Positions 19,409 to 28,301 of a stretch of 64,000 nt of DNA are shown in pieces (within the stretch, counting starts at the first letter, position 1; the number at the start of each line of letters is the position of its first letter). Position numbers and translations under genes: made by a program. Origin of the DNA: Pyrococcus sp. ST04 (GTDB lineage Archaea; Methanobacteriota_B; Thermococci; Thermococcales; Thermococcaceae). Below the pieces are notes generated by a model that made no database searches, had not been told where the DNA came from, and was given only the letters and a program-made list of their open reading frames with translations. The DNA lies in NCBI RefSeq assembly GCF_000263735.1, contig NC_017946.1, positions 1,281,348 through 1,345,347 of the forward strand, given 5' to 3'.

Positions 19409-19776
19409 GTGCCTTAGCAGGAATTGGAGAGTTCTTGGTATTATTTGGAACGGTATTCTACTTTCTCTCAACATTAGGTCTCATTAGAATGCCTGATGTC
19501 TATAACAGAATGCAAACAGCAACCAAAAGTGCAACCCTCGGGTCACTTGGAGTTATCATCGGAACAGGTATTTGGGCAATTGGAGAGGGATTGAGTATAG
19601 CCTGGCTGACCAAGACCCTAATAATAGCGGTATTTCTCCTACTTACTAATCCAATAAGCGCCCATGCACTCATTAGGGGAGCTTACAAGTCAGGAATACC
19701 TCTCTGGGAAGGAAGCGTTGTTGATAAGTACAAAGAGCATCTTGAAAAGAAGTCCCAGGAAGGTGGTGAGGAATGA
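19405..19776 (+). CDS. mbsC: Mbs subunit C (MnhG-like)
   Basis: 123 residues, three transmembrane helices and the MrpG signature LGLIRMPDVYNRMQTATKSATLG, in which the arginine and proline are conserved. ATGA overlap with mbsB. A structural part of the sodium/proton antiporter module; the charged C-terminal tail (about 35 residues) faces the cytosol. Confidence 0.92.
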   Translation: MSALAGIGEFLVLFGTVFYFLSTLGLIRMPDVYNRMQTATKSATLGSLGVIIGTGIWAIGEGLSIAWLTKTLIIAVFLLLTNPISAHALIRGAYKSGIPLWEGSVVDKYKEHLEKKSQEGGEE

Positions 19777-20057
19777 ACTGTATAGCTTGTATTGAATACA
19801 TAATAGTAGCCCTCATGATAATTTCAGCAATACTGTCAGTGGAGTGGAGAGACTTACTTGCGGCCGCAGTTGGAATGGCCGCAGTGAGCTTGTTTGCATC
19901 AATACTGTTCTTCTTCCTTCAAGCTCCAGACGTGGCTATGACAGAAGCCGCTATAGGGGCAGCTCTCAGCGGAGCAGTGTTCATCTTTGCAATTAAGAGA
20001 TCCTATAGGTATGAAACTGAAGAAGAGGAGAAGCCTGGCTGGTGGGTGAGGTGGTGA
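19773..20057 (+). CDS. mbsD: Mbs subunit D (MrpA C-terminal/DUF4040-like)
   Basis: 94 residues with three transmembrane helices and the conserved LQAPDVAMTEAAIGAALSGAVF segment seen in the MrpA-C (DUF4040) subunits. The glutamate in TEAA is the conserved ion-path residue. ATGA overlap with mbsC. Counterpart of mbhD in the other cluster. Confidence 0.9.
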   Translation: MNCIACIEYIIVALMIISAILSVEWRDLLAAAVGMAAVSLFASILFFFLQAPDVAMTEAAIGAALSGAVFIFAIKRSYRYETEEEEKPGWWVRW

Positions 20058-20059
20058 GT

Positions 20060-20767
20060 ATGCTAAAGAGAATCCTCGCAATTATTGCAATCCTTATCAT
20101 TGGATATTGGCTTGCCCAAGGTCTTGCAAATGTCCCATTTGGACAAGACAAAATGTTAGTGGGGAAGTATTACCTAGAGCATGTAAAGGATCAAACAGGA
20201 GCCGTTAATGCTGTCACTGCCGTTGTCGTTAATTATAGAGGGTTTGATACCCTTGGTGAAGTTACCGTACTCTTCATAGCCTCAACTGGAGTTGGAGCTC
20301 TCCTTTGGAGGAAGAAGAGAAAAAGGACTGCAAAGACTGAGGGATCTGTTGTTCTAACTACTGGCTCAAAGCTTCTGTTCCCATTCATAATGCTATTTGG
20401 GATGTACATATTCATTCACGGTCACCTCACCCCAGGTGGAGGATTTCCAGGCGGGGCAACTATAGCAACGGCGTTCTTGCTGATGTACATGGCATTTACA
20501 ATATATGAAATACCACACAAGGAATTTGAAGTCACGGAAGGCTTTGCGGGAATGGGGTATGTTCTCGTAGGTTTACTTGGCCTAGCAATAGGAGGGTATT
20601 TCTTATTCGACTGGATATGGCAGACATGGCATCTCGGGACAAGTAACATAGGCAGATTGTTCAGCGGAGGATTCATCCCGATAATATACACGATAATCGG
20701 AATAAAGGTAGGAACCGAGCTCAGTGGAATCATAGATAACATGCTCAAAGAGGAGGTGAAAGAATGA
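20060..20767 (+). CDS. mbsF: Mbs subunit E-F fusion (MrpA/MrpB-like)
   Basis: 235 residues. The first 90 correspond to the stand-alone mbhE subunit of the sister operon (shared YRGFDTLGEVTVLF versus YRGYDTLGEATVLF). The rest corresponds to MbhF/MrpB (GHLTPGGGFPGGATIATAF). The junction is a basic loop, WRKKRKRTAKTEG. The 13-gene mbs operon therefore has one polypeptide where mbh has two, as in the P. furiosus operon where mbxF carries both parts. ATG 20060 is preceded by gaggtggtg and fits better than 20042. Confidence 0.88.
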   Translation: MLKRILAIIAILIIGYWLAQGLANVPFGQDKMLVGKYYLEHVKDQTGAVNAVTAVVVNYRGFDTLGEVTVLFIASTGVGALLWRKKRKRTAKTEGSVVLTTGSKLLFPFIMLFGMYIFIHGHLTPGGGFPGGATIATAFLLMYMAFTIYEIPHKEFEVTEGFAGMGYVLVGLLGLAIGGYFLFDWIWQTWHLGTSNIGRLFSGGFIPIIYTIIGIKVGTELSGIIDNMLKEEVKE

Positions 20768-21108
20768 TATCAGCGTATTACTTTGGAGCAATAGCCCTTG
20801 TTCTAATTGGCCTGTACGCAGTACTAGTAAAGAAGAACCTTCTTAAGATCCTGATAGGACTAAGCATAATGGAGACAGGAGTAAATCTGCTATTGATTAG
20901 TATTGGATATGTTTCTGGCAGATCTGCACCAATTCTTAGCGAAGGAATAACCGCAAGTAAGGCTGTAGATCCAATTCCACAGGCTCTTGTCCTGACGGCA
21001 ATAGTTATAGGTGTTGCAACTACTGCAATGGCTCTTAGCGTTGCTATAATCTTGTATGAGAAGTATGGGACACTTAATATAGAAGAAATAAGGAGGTTGA
21101 GAGGATGA
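20764..21108 (+). CDS. mbsG: Mbs subunit G (MrpC/NuoK-like)
   Basis: 114 residues, three transmembrane helices. The NuoK/MrpC pattern is visible in LIGLSIMETGVNLLLI, with the conserved membrane glutamate, and in PIPQALVLTAIVIGVA. ATGA overlap with the preceding gene and a four-base overlap with the next. Part of the ion-translocating arm. Confidence 0.92.
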   Translation: MISAYYFGAIALVLIGLYAVLVKKNLLKILIGLSIMETGVNLLLISIGYVSGRSAPILSEGITASKAVDPIPQALVLTAIVIGVATTAMALSVAIILYEKYGTLNIEEIRRLRG

Positions 21109-22586
21109 GCCAAGTTGCGGCTCTCTTAATAGCTCTCCCTCTCATCAGTGCATTCTTCGTTCCAGTACTAAAGCAAATAAGTAAGAACTTGATTAAACCG
21201 TATTTAGTCCTGATAACATTAGTTCAAACAGGCATAGCTGCATGGGTGTTTAACGAAGTTTACTCAACAGGAAAGCCCATTTTGGTCTATGCCGGTGGAT
21301 GGAAGCCTCCAGTTGGAATAAACCTCTACATAGGACACTTCGCTGCCTTATTCGTTCTAATAATCGCAATAGTAAGTTTCCTGATGGCAATATTTAGCTT
21401 TAAAGCTGTTAATATTGAACCAATAGACAAATACGCAATGCTATTCCTCCTATTGATGCTCGGAGCAACAGGAATGATTGCTACCGGTGATATCTTTAAC
21501 CTTTTCGTATTCATGGAGATCACAGCAATAACGGCATATGCACTAACAGCATATAATAAGACAGGAGAGGCAGCTGAAGCTTCGATGAAGTATATAGTTT
21601 TGGGAGGAATTGGATCCAGCTTTTTCCTAATAGGTGTAGCACTCCTTTATGGTGCAACTGGAACGCTGAACATGGCCCAGCTTGCAGAATTCGCTAAAAG
21701 TATAAATCCAGTAGTTGCTCAGGTAGGTCTAGCATTGATAGTGTTTGGCCTGGCCGTAGAGGCCGAGCTATTCCCATTAAATGCATGGGCTCCTGATGCG
21801 TACCAAGCAGCTCCTCATCCAGTCACCGTTATGTTTTCAGCATTTGTCGTGAAGGCTGGAATTTATGCCCTAGCAAGGCTACTTTATCTGCTACAAAAGG
21901 CAAGTGGATGGTCTTCTGTCCTCAGGTTGCTTCTGATAATGGCAACCTTAACGGTAATCTTCGCGGAGCTATCAGCTCTCAGACAGAAAGATGTGAAAAG
22001 AATGATAGCCTATTCAAGCATTGGACAGATAGGACTTGTAGCACTTGCATTCTCTCTAGGAACGCAGGCAGGTGTTGACGCAGGAGTATTCCACATGGTT
22101 AATCATGCAATAGTCAAAGCTCTCCTCTTCCTTGGAGTCGGATACGTTGGAATAACGCTTGGAGGAACAAAGCTGGAGAACTTTGAGGGGCTGGGAAGAA
22201 GAATGCCCCTGACAGCCCTTGCAATCACAATAGGAGCTATTGCAACAGTAGGAGTTCCACTATTCAACGTATTTTGGAGCAAATTAAGGATAATACTAGC
22301 AACTCTAAACGCCGGATTCTTGTGGCCTGCCATCCTGGTGCTATTTGCAAGCGTTGTTGAAGCCGTTTATTACTTCAGATTAGTGCATAGAATCTGGTTC
22401 ATGGGAACTGGTGAGAGAGCCAAAGAAGGTGTTATAGCCGGAATACTCATAGTGCTGGCAATCATCGTCGTTGCTATTGGAATTGACCCAACACCATTGT
22501 GGAATATCGTGACGAAGGCTGGGAATGATTTGTTTAATGTCGCTACCTATATTAAGAACGTTCCTCTAATGGGGGTGGGACCATGA
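21105..22586 (+). CDS. mbsH: Mbs antiporter-like subunit H (MrpD/NuoN-like, first copy)
   Basis: 493 residues and about 14 transmembrane helices. The discontinuous-helix lysine/glutamate signatures of Mrp-type subunits are visible: MEITAITAYALTAY (glutamate on TM5), FGLAVEAELFPLNAWAPDAYQAAP and LRQKDVKRMIAYSSIGQIG. One of two antiporter-like subunits in this operon; mbh has only one. Which of the two is called H and which H' in published nomenclature I could not verify. Confidence 0.88.
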   Translation: MSQVAALLIALPLISAFFVPVLKQISKNLIKPYLVLITLVQTGIAAWVFNEVYSTGKPILVYAGGWKPPVGINLYIGHFAALFVLIIAIVSFLMAIFSFKAVNIEPIDKYAMLFLLLMLGATGMIATGDIFNLFVFMEITAITAYALTAYNKTGEAAEASMKYIVLGGIGSSFFLIGVALLYGATGTLNMAQLAEFAKSINPVVAQVGLALIVFGLAVEAELFPLNAWAPDAYQAAPHPVTVMFSAFVVKAGIYALARLLYLLQKASGWSSVLRLLLIMATLTVIFAELSALRQKDVKRMIAYSSIGQIGLVALAFSLGTQAGVDAGVFHMVNHAIVKALLFLGVGYVGITLGGTKLENFEGLGRRMPLTALAITIGAIATVGVPLFNVFWSKLRIILATLNAGFLWPAILVLFASVVEAVYYFRLVHRIWFMGTGERAKEGVIAGILIVLAIIVVAIGIDPTPLWNIVTKAGNDLFNVATYIKNVPLMGVGP

Positions 22587-24439
22587 ATGAGCTCCTGCTT
22601 ATAGTATTTTCACCATTAATTGCAGGATTCCTCGCCTGGTTACTAAGGGTTAAAGGAGTTAAAGAAGCTGTAGGAATTATCGGCTCTTTAATTCCTTTGA
22701 TACTACTAATCAAAGCTTACCCTTCACTCTCTCAGAATAATTTAACATTCACACTCAATGTAGCAGGATTCGAAGTTGGCTTTATGCTTTCACGTCTTAG
22801 CTGGGTATTCTCCATGATAGCAGCTGTTGTTGGTTTCACGGCAATCCTGGGTATGGCATCTACGGCAAAAGATAGCTATGAATGGCTCTTTGCTTTGATG
22901 AGCCTCACTGGAGTCCTCGGAGTGTTTACTGCCAATGACCTCATAACGTTCTTTGTATTCTGGGAAGTCATGACCTTTGCCAGCTTCATGATGGTCTTCA
23001 AGTTTAACAGAGGTGCCTCACTAAAGTACTTTGTGCTTAGCATTATTGGAGCATATGCAATGCTCGTTGCGATAGGAATTATCTATGCAAAGACTGGGAG
23101 CATAACATTTGCAGATATATCCACAGCATTCTCAAAGGATGCAATGAGTAAGATGCTTGGAGGTTCTGGAATATTCACGAAAACCGAAACAATGTTGATT
23201 TATGGGCTCTTCTTGCTGGCTTTTGGAGTTAAGGCAGGAATGTTTCCACTCCACGTCTGGGCCCCAGATGCATATAGTGAGACCAATCAAAGTTATACCG
23301 CAATGTTCAGCGGAGTCCTAAGTAAGGCAGGAGTCTATGGTTTCATTCTCTTGTACGTCCTCATGTATGGAAAGCTGATAGTTGAGTTTGGGCACTTCAG
23401 AAGCGCTCCAGCGTTTGGATACATAATAGCCTTCCTAGGAGGTCTAACGATAATCGTAGGAGGTATCCTTGCGGCGTTACAAGAGGATATAAGGAAACTC
23501 TTTGCATATTCCAGTATAAGCCAGATTGGATACATCCTAGTAGGAATTGGCGTTGGAACAGCTCTAAGCATAGAGGCCGCTATCTACCACGCAATAAGCC
23601 ATGCACTCTTTAAAGGGTTGTTCTTCCTTATAGTTGCTACCATTATCTATAGGACAGGAAAAACAGAGTTCAAAGATTTTGGAGGGCTAGCAGAAAAGAT
23701 GCCATTTACATTTGCAATGGCATTCATAGCAATATTAAGCCTGGCCGGAATTCCTCCACTAGTTGGATTCGCAAGCAAATGGCTTATCTTCGAAGCAGTT
23801 ATCCATGAAAATCTGCCCATTCTCGGAGGCATGGTTTTCTTTGGAAGTGCAATTGGATTCGTGTATTTGATAAGATTCACCTATGCGGTATGGTTCGGCC
23901 AAAGGCCAAGTGATATAGAGAACACGAAGGATGCCCCACTTCCACTTGCAATAGCTATGGGAATTCTAGGAACACTAAACGTTATCTTTGGAGTTGCACC
24001 TGGTCTCGTAGCCCAAGAGCTGAACAAGCTGTTCGGTCAGCAAATTATTGGGGGGAACATTTGGGAGTTAGATCTTGGCTTCGGAAGGTACAACGGATTG
24101 CTATTAACTATTTGGATGACGATAGGTCTTCTAATAGCCGCTATAGTATACTTCCTTGGTGCTAGTGTAAGAAAGGTACCAGTCACAGACACATACCAGT
24201 CAGGTAACCCTGTAACGATGGAGTACAATCTAACTATAAGAAGGAACTTCTTCCTTCCACTTAAAGAGGCCATGGCATTCTGGTTAAGGATAAGCTTTGA
24301 CAAACTGTACCACGATATCTGGAAGAGCATGGAGGACTTTGCAGAAACTGCGAGAAATTACATCTATAATGGTAATGTTCAAGCTTATGCTTGGTATCTG
24401 GCAATAATCTTAATAATATTAGCTGCAATGGGGGTGTGA
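22583..24439 (+). CDS. mbsH': Mbs antiporter-like subunit H' (MrpA/NuoL-like, second copy)
   Basis: 618 residues, longer than its neighbour because of a C-terminal extension after the 14-helix core. Signature segments are FWEVMTFASFMMVFKF, FGVKAGMFPLHVWAPDAYSE and LQEDIRKLFAYSSISQIGY. The extension (about residues 500-618) carries a further helix and an amphipathic stretch, in the manner of NuoL's lateral helix. The duplication relative to mbh is known for the P. furiosus sulfane reductase. Overlaps mbsH by four bases. Confidence 0.88.
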   Translation: MNELLLIVFSPLIAGFLAWLLRVKGVKEAVGIIGSLIPLILLIKAYPSLSQNNLTFTLNVAGFEVGFMLSRLSWVFSMIAAVVGFTAILGMASTAKDSYEWLFALMSLTGVLGVFTANDLITFFVFWEVMTFASFMMVFKFNRGASLKYFVLSIIGAYAMLVAIGIIYAKTGSITFADISTAFSKDAMSKMLGGSGIFTKTETMLIYGLFLLAFGVKAGMFPLHVWAPDAYSETNQSYTAMFSGVLSKAGVYGFILLYVLMYGKLIVEFGHFRSAPAFGYIIAFLGGLTIIVGGILAALQEDIRKLFAYSSISQIGYILVGIGVGTALSIEAAIYHAISHALFKGLFFLIVATIIYRTGKTEFKDFGGLAEKMPFTFAMAFIAILSLAGIPPLVGFASKWLIFEAVIHENLPILGGMVFFGSAIGFVYLIRFTYAVWFGQRPSDIENTKDAPLPLAIAMGILGTLNVIFGVAPGLVAQELNKLFGQQIIGGNIWELDLGFGRYNGLLLTIWMTIGLLIAAIVYFLGASVRKVPVTDTYQSGNPVTMEYNLTIRRNFFLPLKEAMAFWLRISFDKLYHDIWKSMEDFAETARNYIYNGNVQAYAWYLAIILIILAAMGV

Positions 24440-24442
24440 AGG

Positions 24443-25372
24443 ATGTTTGGGACTTTCCTTAAAGCCCTCCTCATAATTTTGTATGCCACCTTTGTGGGCT
24501 TCATGTTCATGGGAATCATTAGGAAAGTTACGGCAAGGATTCACAGAAGAATAGGCCCACCAATATATCAGCCCATAATAGACACTATAAAGTTCCTTAG
24601 CAAAAAGGAAAACATAACACACGGCATAATTTACGACTTCGGAATAATATTCGCCCTCGGAGCTACAATTTTAGCCTTGATGTTCATTCCACTTGGAAGT
24701 ATAAGCATAATGAGGGCATATGGAGATTTGATCCTGATTACGTTCTTGCTTGAAATTCCAATGCTCGGAATAATGTTTGCTGCAATGAGCTCAGGAAACC
24801 CATATGCAGGGATAGGTGCCCAGAGAGCTCTGTTAACTCTCCTTGCAATTCAAGTACCATTAGGATTTGCCATTGTGGCACTCGCTGAATTCTATGGAAC
24901 ATTTAGCACTTACGAAATAGTTATGGCTCAGCAGACGAGCGGATGGAGCATATTCCACCTACCATTACTCCTGGCTGCAATAGCTTATGACATAGTCCTC
25001 CAAGCGATGTTCGGAAAAGAACCATTCGACATCATGATAGCACCTGGAGAAATATCATTAGGTCCAATGGTCGAGTTTGGTGGAAAACATATGGGAATAC
25101 TCCAAATACAGCATGCAATGGGTCTATTTGCAGAGACCTTATTCTTCTCGAACATATTCCTGGGAGGAGCAGTGATAACGACGTTTTCAAGTCCAATACT
25201 CAACACCCTTGCAACCCTTGCAGTCCTATTGGTTAAGCAACTAGCAGTTCTTCTAATTGCAATATTTGTCAGCACGATATTCCCGAGGTTCACAATTGAC
25301 CAAGCAGCAAAGTTCTACTGGAAGTGGCCGACAATAATAGCCGCTTTAGGAGCAATATTAGCGAGCCTGTGA
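24443..25372 (+). CDS. mbsM: Mbs subunit M (NuoH-like)
   Basis: 309 residues with about eight transmembrane helices. The NuoH/MbhM pattern is present (RIHRRIGPPIYQPIIDTIKF at the N-terminus; EIPMLGIMFAAMSSGNPY; PFDIMIAPGEISLGPMVEFGG). It links the membrane arm to the hydrophilic iron-sulfur arm. In mbs it precedes J-K-L-N, whereas in the mbh operon the equivalent gene follows mbhL. Confidence 0.9.
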   Translation: MFGTFLKALLIILYATFVGFMFMGIIRKVTARIHRRIGPPIYQPIIDTIKFLSKKENITHGIIYDFGIIFALGATILALMFIPLGSISIMRAYGDLILITFLLEIPMLGIMFAAMSSGNPYAGIGAQRALLTLLAIQVPLGFAIVALAEFYGTFSTYEIVMAQQTSGWSIFHLPLLLAAIAYDIVLQAMFGKEPFDIMIAPGEISLGPMVEFGGKHMGILQIQHAMGLFAETLFFSNIFLGGAVITTFSSPILNTLATLAVLLVKQLAVLLIAIFVSTIFPRFTIDQAAKFYWKWPTIIAALGAILASL

Positions 25373-25382
25373 GGTGGTGGGT

Positions 25383-25961
25383 ATGGTAGATTGGAGGTTG
25401 TTTGAGCCACTGTTCAATTGGGCGAGAAAGAAGAGCCTTTGGATTGTATCATTTTGTACTGGGTGCGGTGGTATAGAGATGCCACCTCTCATGACTTCAA
25501 GATACGACATAGAGAGATTCGGTATAATACCAGATCCAAGCCCGAGACAGTACGATCTCTTCCTAATAACCGGATACGTTACTCCAAAGACTCTCAAGAG
25601 AATAATCATAACTTACGAAATGGCTCCTGATCCCAAATGGGTTTTAGCTCACGGTTCATGCCCTCTCAACGGTGGAATTTACTGGGACTCTTACAATGCC
25701 ATAAAGCACCTCGATAAATACATCCCAGTTGATGTGTTCATAGCAGGGTGCATGCCCAGACCGGAAGCAGTTCTCGACGGAATACACAAGCTAATGGAGA
25801 TGATCGAAAACGGAGAAGCCGATGGCTGGAAGAGATACAAGGAGAATTACGAATGGTATAGAAAGAATCAGGAAGAACTTCTTGGCGAGGGATGGAGAGA
25901 AAAAGAGGCAAGAAAGTGGATTCCATGGTTAATGGACAAGAAAAAGGAGGTTAAAGAATGA
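25383..25961 (+). CDS. mbsJ: Mbs subunit J (NiFe-hydrogenase small-subunit-like, NuoB type)
   Basis: 192 residues. Ligands of one proximal 4Fe-4S cluster are FCTGCGG, GSCPLNGG and AGCMPRPEA. The chain matches MbhJ/NuoB, with a longer charged C-terminus. It passes electrons from MbsN to the site in MbsL, where sulfane sulfur is reduced. ATG 25383 lies after gaggtggtgggt and is better placed than 25374. Confidence 0.92.
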   Translation: MVDWRLFEPLFNWARKKSLWIVSFCTGCGGIEMPPLMTSRYDIERFGIIPDPSPRQYDLFLITGYVTPKTLKRIIITYEMAPDPKWVLAHGSCPLNGGIYWDSYNAIKHLDKYIPVDVFIAGCMPRPEAVLDGIHKLMEMIENGEADGWKRYKENYEWYRKNQEELLGEGWREKEARKWIPWLMDKKKEVKE

Positions 25962-26482
25962 CATGGGAAGTTGGAGAGAACTTAGTAAAGTCAATACTCG
26001 AAAAGGCACCATATGCAGAGGGTAAGGTAAGAAGAGAGAGAAGGCTTGAGTTTAAAGTTCCAGCCGAAAGGATCAGAGAATTCCTCATGATAATGAAGGA
26101 GCATAACTTTCCATTAATGCTGCAAATAACGGCCGTCGACTGGCCCAAGGAAGGAGAGATTGAGCTGGTATATCATTTAATGAACATTGAACTTGGCACC
26201 CATGCAATGGTCAAGACCAGAATACCAAGAGATTTAGATAAAGCAAAAATGCCAACAGTAAGAGACCTATACCCAGCCGCTGAAACGTATGAAAGGGACG
26301 TTCATGACTTCTTTGGAGTGTACTTTGAAGGCAACGAGAAGATGGAAATGCCCTGGATACTAGATGACCCAGAACAAGGGCTATATCCCCATAGGAAAGA
26401 TTTCGACATGTTAGGCTATGTAAAGAAGAAATACAAGATCTTAGACAGATTTGACGAAAATAAGGACAGGTATGTAATTTGA
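25958..26482 (+). CDS. mbsK: Mbs subunit K (NuoC-like)
   Basis: 174 residues. NuoC/30-kDa-subunit pattern with LYPAAETYERDVHDFFGVYFEGN and a C-terminal LYPHRKDFDM. A soluble subunit that packs beside MbsL on the cytosolic arm. Overlaps mbsJ by four bases. Confidence 0.9.
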   Translation: MTWEVGENLVKSILEKAPYAEGKVRRERRLEFKVPAERIREFLMIMKEHNFPLMLQITAVDWPKEGEIELVYHLMNIELGTHAMVKTRIPRDLDKAKMPTVRDLYPAAETYERDVHDFFGVYFEGNEKMEMPWILDDPEQGLYPHRKDFDMLGYVKKKYKILDRFDENKDRYVI

Positions 26483-26493
26483 GGTGTTGGGTT

Positions 26494-27669
26494 ATGGTCA
26501 CCCAAGAAGAGCTAATTAGAGAAGCGAGAGAGAATGGTATGGAATTGTTCCCCATAGATAAGGATACATACGAATTATTCTTTGGTCCACAACACATGGC
26601 AACTGAAAACTTCAGTATAATCCTAAAAATGGACGGAAACAGAGTTGTTAAGGCTATTGCAAATCCAGGTTTTCTCCACAGAGGGTTCGAGAAACTTGCA
26701 GAGTTTAGACCTTGGTACACAAATATAGCACTACTCCTAAGAATATGTGTTCCCGAATCTGACGTTCCTGAAGCAATTTATTCAATGGCAGTCGATGAAA
26801 TCATAGGATGGGAAGTCCCAGAAAGAGCGCAATGGATAAGGACAGTAGTGCTTGAGATGGCTAGAGTCTCTGCATACCTCTTCTGGATTATGGGACTAAG
26901 CTTTAAGTTAGGTGTTTACACGGCAGGACAATGGGCAGCTGCCTATAGAGAGAGATTTATGAGGCTCTTTGAAGAGCTAACGGGAGCAAGAGTATACCAC
27001 ATCTACACAATCCCAGGTGGAGTAAGAAGAGATATCCCAGGTGACAAATGGCTCAGACAACTTAGAGATACCGTGGAGTACGTTAAATCAAAGCTACCCG
27101 ACTTTGACAACCTAGTCTTCGAGAACTACATAACATATAGGAGAATGGAAGGAATTGGAGTCATGGACAAGAAATTCGCACTCAGGGAAGGTGTTACCGG
27201 GCCAAACCTCAGGGCAACTGGGGTCGCATATGATGTTAGGAAAGATGACCCCTATCTCCTTTATTCAGAGCTGGACTTTGAAGTTCCAACGATGAAAGAG
27301 GGAGATGCCCTAGCCAGAGCTCTTGTGAGGAGATATGAGATCGAACAAGACCTTTACATACTAGAACAACTCCTCGAAATGGGGCCACCAAGCGGACCAT
27401 ATAAGGTGGAAGACCCAAGACTCAAGAACTTACCCAGATTTAAAGTTCCTGCAGGAGATGCATTTGCTCATGTAGAATCAACGAAAGGAGACTTTGGTGC
27501 CTATGTTGTGAGTGACGGTGGAAATAAACCCTATAGGGTTCACGTGAGAGGGCCGAGCATAGCTCATGGTATTAGGGTTCTTGAGCAGTTGTTGGTTGGA
27601 GCTAGAATAGCCGATGTTCCCGTGATATTGATGAGTCTCGATAACTGCCCACCCGACATAGACAGGTGA
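26494..27669 (+). CDS. mbsL: Mbs large subunit L (NuoD-like), lacking paired Ni-Fe cysteines
   Basis: 391 residues related to the NiFe-hydrogenase large subunit. Where hydrogenases have two C-x2-C pairs, this protein has single cysteines: RICVPES (Cys85) and SLDNCPPDID (Cys385). It therefore cannot hold a NiFe centre, which identifies the operon as the sulfane-sulfur reductase Mbs rather than a second hydrogenase. The remaining family segments (GFLHRGFEKLAE, IPGGVRRDIPGDKW, VTGPNLRATGVAYDVR) are intact. ATG 26494 (MVTQEEL) follows gaggtg; GTG 26479 lacks such a signal. Confidence 0.93.
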   Translation: MVTQEELIREARENGMELFPIDKDTYELFFGPQHMATENFSIILKMDGNRVVKAIANPGFLHRGFEKLAEFRPWYTNIALLLRICVPESDVPEAIYSMAVDEIIGWEVPERAQWIRTVVLEMARVSAYLFWIMGLSFKLGVYTAGQWAAAYRERFMRLFEELTGARVYHIYTIPGGVRRDIPGDKWLRQLRDTVEYVKSKLPDFDNLVFENYITYRRMEGIGVMDKKFALREGVTGPNLRATGVAYDVRKDDPYLLYSELDFEVPTMKEGDALARALVRRYEIEQDLYILEQLLEMGPPSGPYKVEDPRLKNLPRFKVPAGDAFAHVESTKGDFGAYVVSDGGNKPYRVHVRGPSIAHGIRVLEQLLVGARIADVPVILMSLDNCPPDIDR

Positions 27670-27674
27670 TGGTA

Positions 27675-28301
27675 ATGCCGGCTAAGGTTGTGGGGGAAGA
27701 GAAGGTTAAAAAGAGTCCATCCTTTGTAAAACCCTGGCTTGGCCTTAAATATCTCTTCAAAAAGCCCGTAACGATAAAAATACCCGAGGAGAAGATAGAA
27801 CCAGCACCCAAGTACAGAGGATTTCACACACTCGACTGGAAAAAATGTGTAGGCTGCAACTTCTGTGGCCAAATATGTCCAGCGAGAGCTATTGAAATGA
27901 CGTGGATAGAAGTTGATGGAAAGATGGAAAAGAGACCTCATCCAAAGATAGATTATGGTAGATGTACATTCTGCCAGTTCTGTGTCGATGTATGTCCGAC
28001 TGGAGCACTCGGGTTTATTGAAAGTTACATACTCACAACAACAGGAGACGAGGAAGAGCTACAACTCTATGACTGGGTACCAATACACCCAGACAAGTTT
28101 AAAGAGATTCAAGATCAGTACAGGGACTGGAGATTCCCCGTAGAGAAGATTGAGGTTAATGAAGAAACTAGAGAGGTAACTTATTATCTGAGAAACGGAG
28201 AGACATTCAAGTTTAAGATAGTAGGGTATGGCATAAGACCTCCAAAGCCTCCAACAAAGCCCGCTCCAAAGAAGGAAGAGAAAAAAGATTCAAAACAGTA
28301 A
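27675..28301 (+). CDS. mbsN: Mbs subunit N (two-4Fe-4S ferredoxin-like, NuoI type)
   Basis: 208 residues. Two 4Fe-4S motifs are present: KCVGCNFCGQICP and RCTFCQFCVDVCP. An N-terminal basic segment and a long C-terminal extension rich in proline and lysine (PPKPPTKPAPKKEEKKDS) are seen. It accepts electrons from reduced ferredoxin or NADPH-linked carriers. Last gene of the operon. ATG 27675 follows aggtgatg. The tail overlaps the convergent coaBC gene by 12 bases. Confidence 0.92.
   Translation: MPAKVVGEEKVKKSPSFVKPWLGLKYLFKKPVTIKIPEEKIEPAPKYRGFHTLDWKKCVGCNFCGQICPARAIEMTWIEVDGKMEKRPHPKIDYGRCTFCQFCVDVCPTGALGFIESYILTTTGDEEELQLYDWVPIHPDKFKEIQDQYRDWRFPVEKIEVNEETREVTYYLRNGETFKFKIVGYGIRPPKPPTKPAPKKEEKKDSKQ

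Noticed and set aside
18651-28301. A second membrane-bound NiFe hydrogenase operon
   Set aside because: The large subunit has only single cysteines (RICVPES, DNCPPD) instead of two C-x2-C pairs, so it cannot bind the NiFe centre; it is the Mbs/Mbx sulfane reductase.
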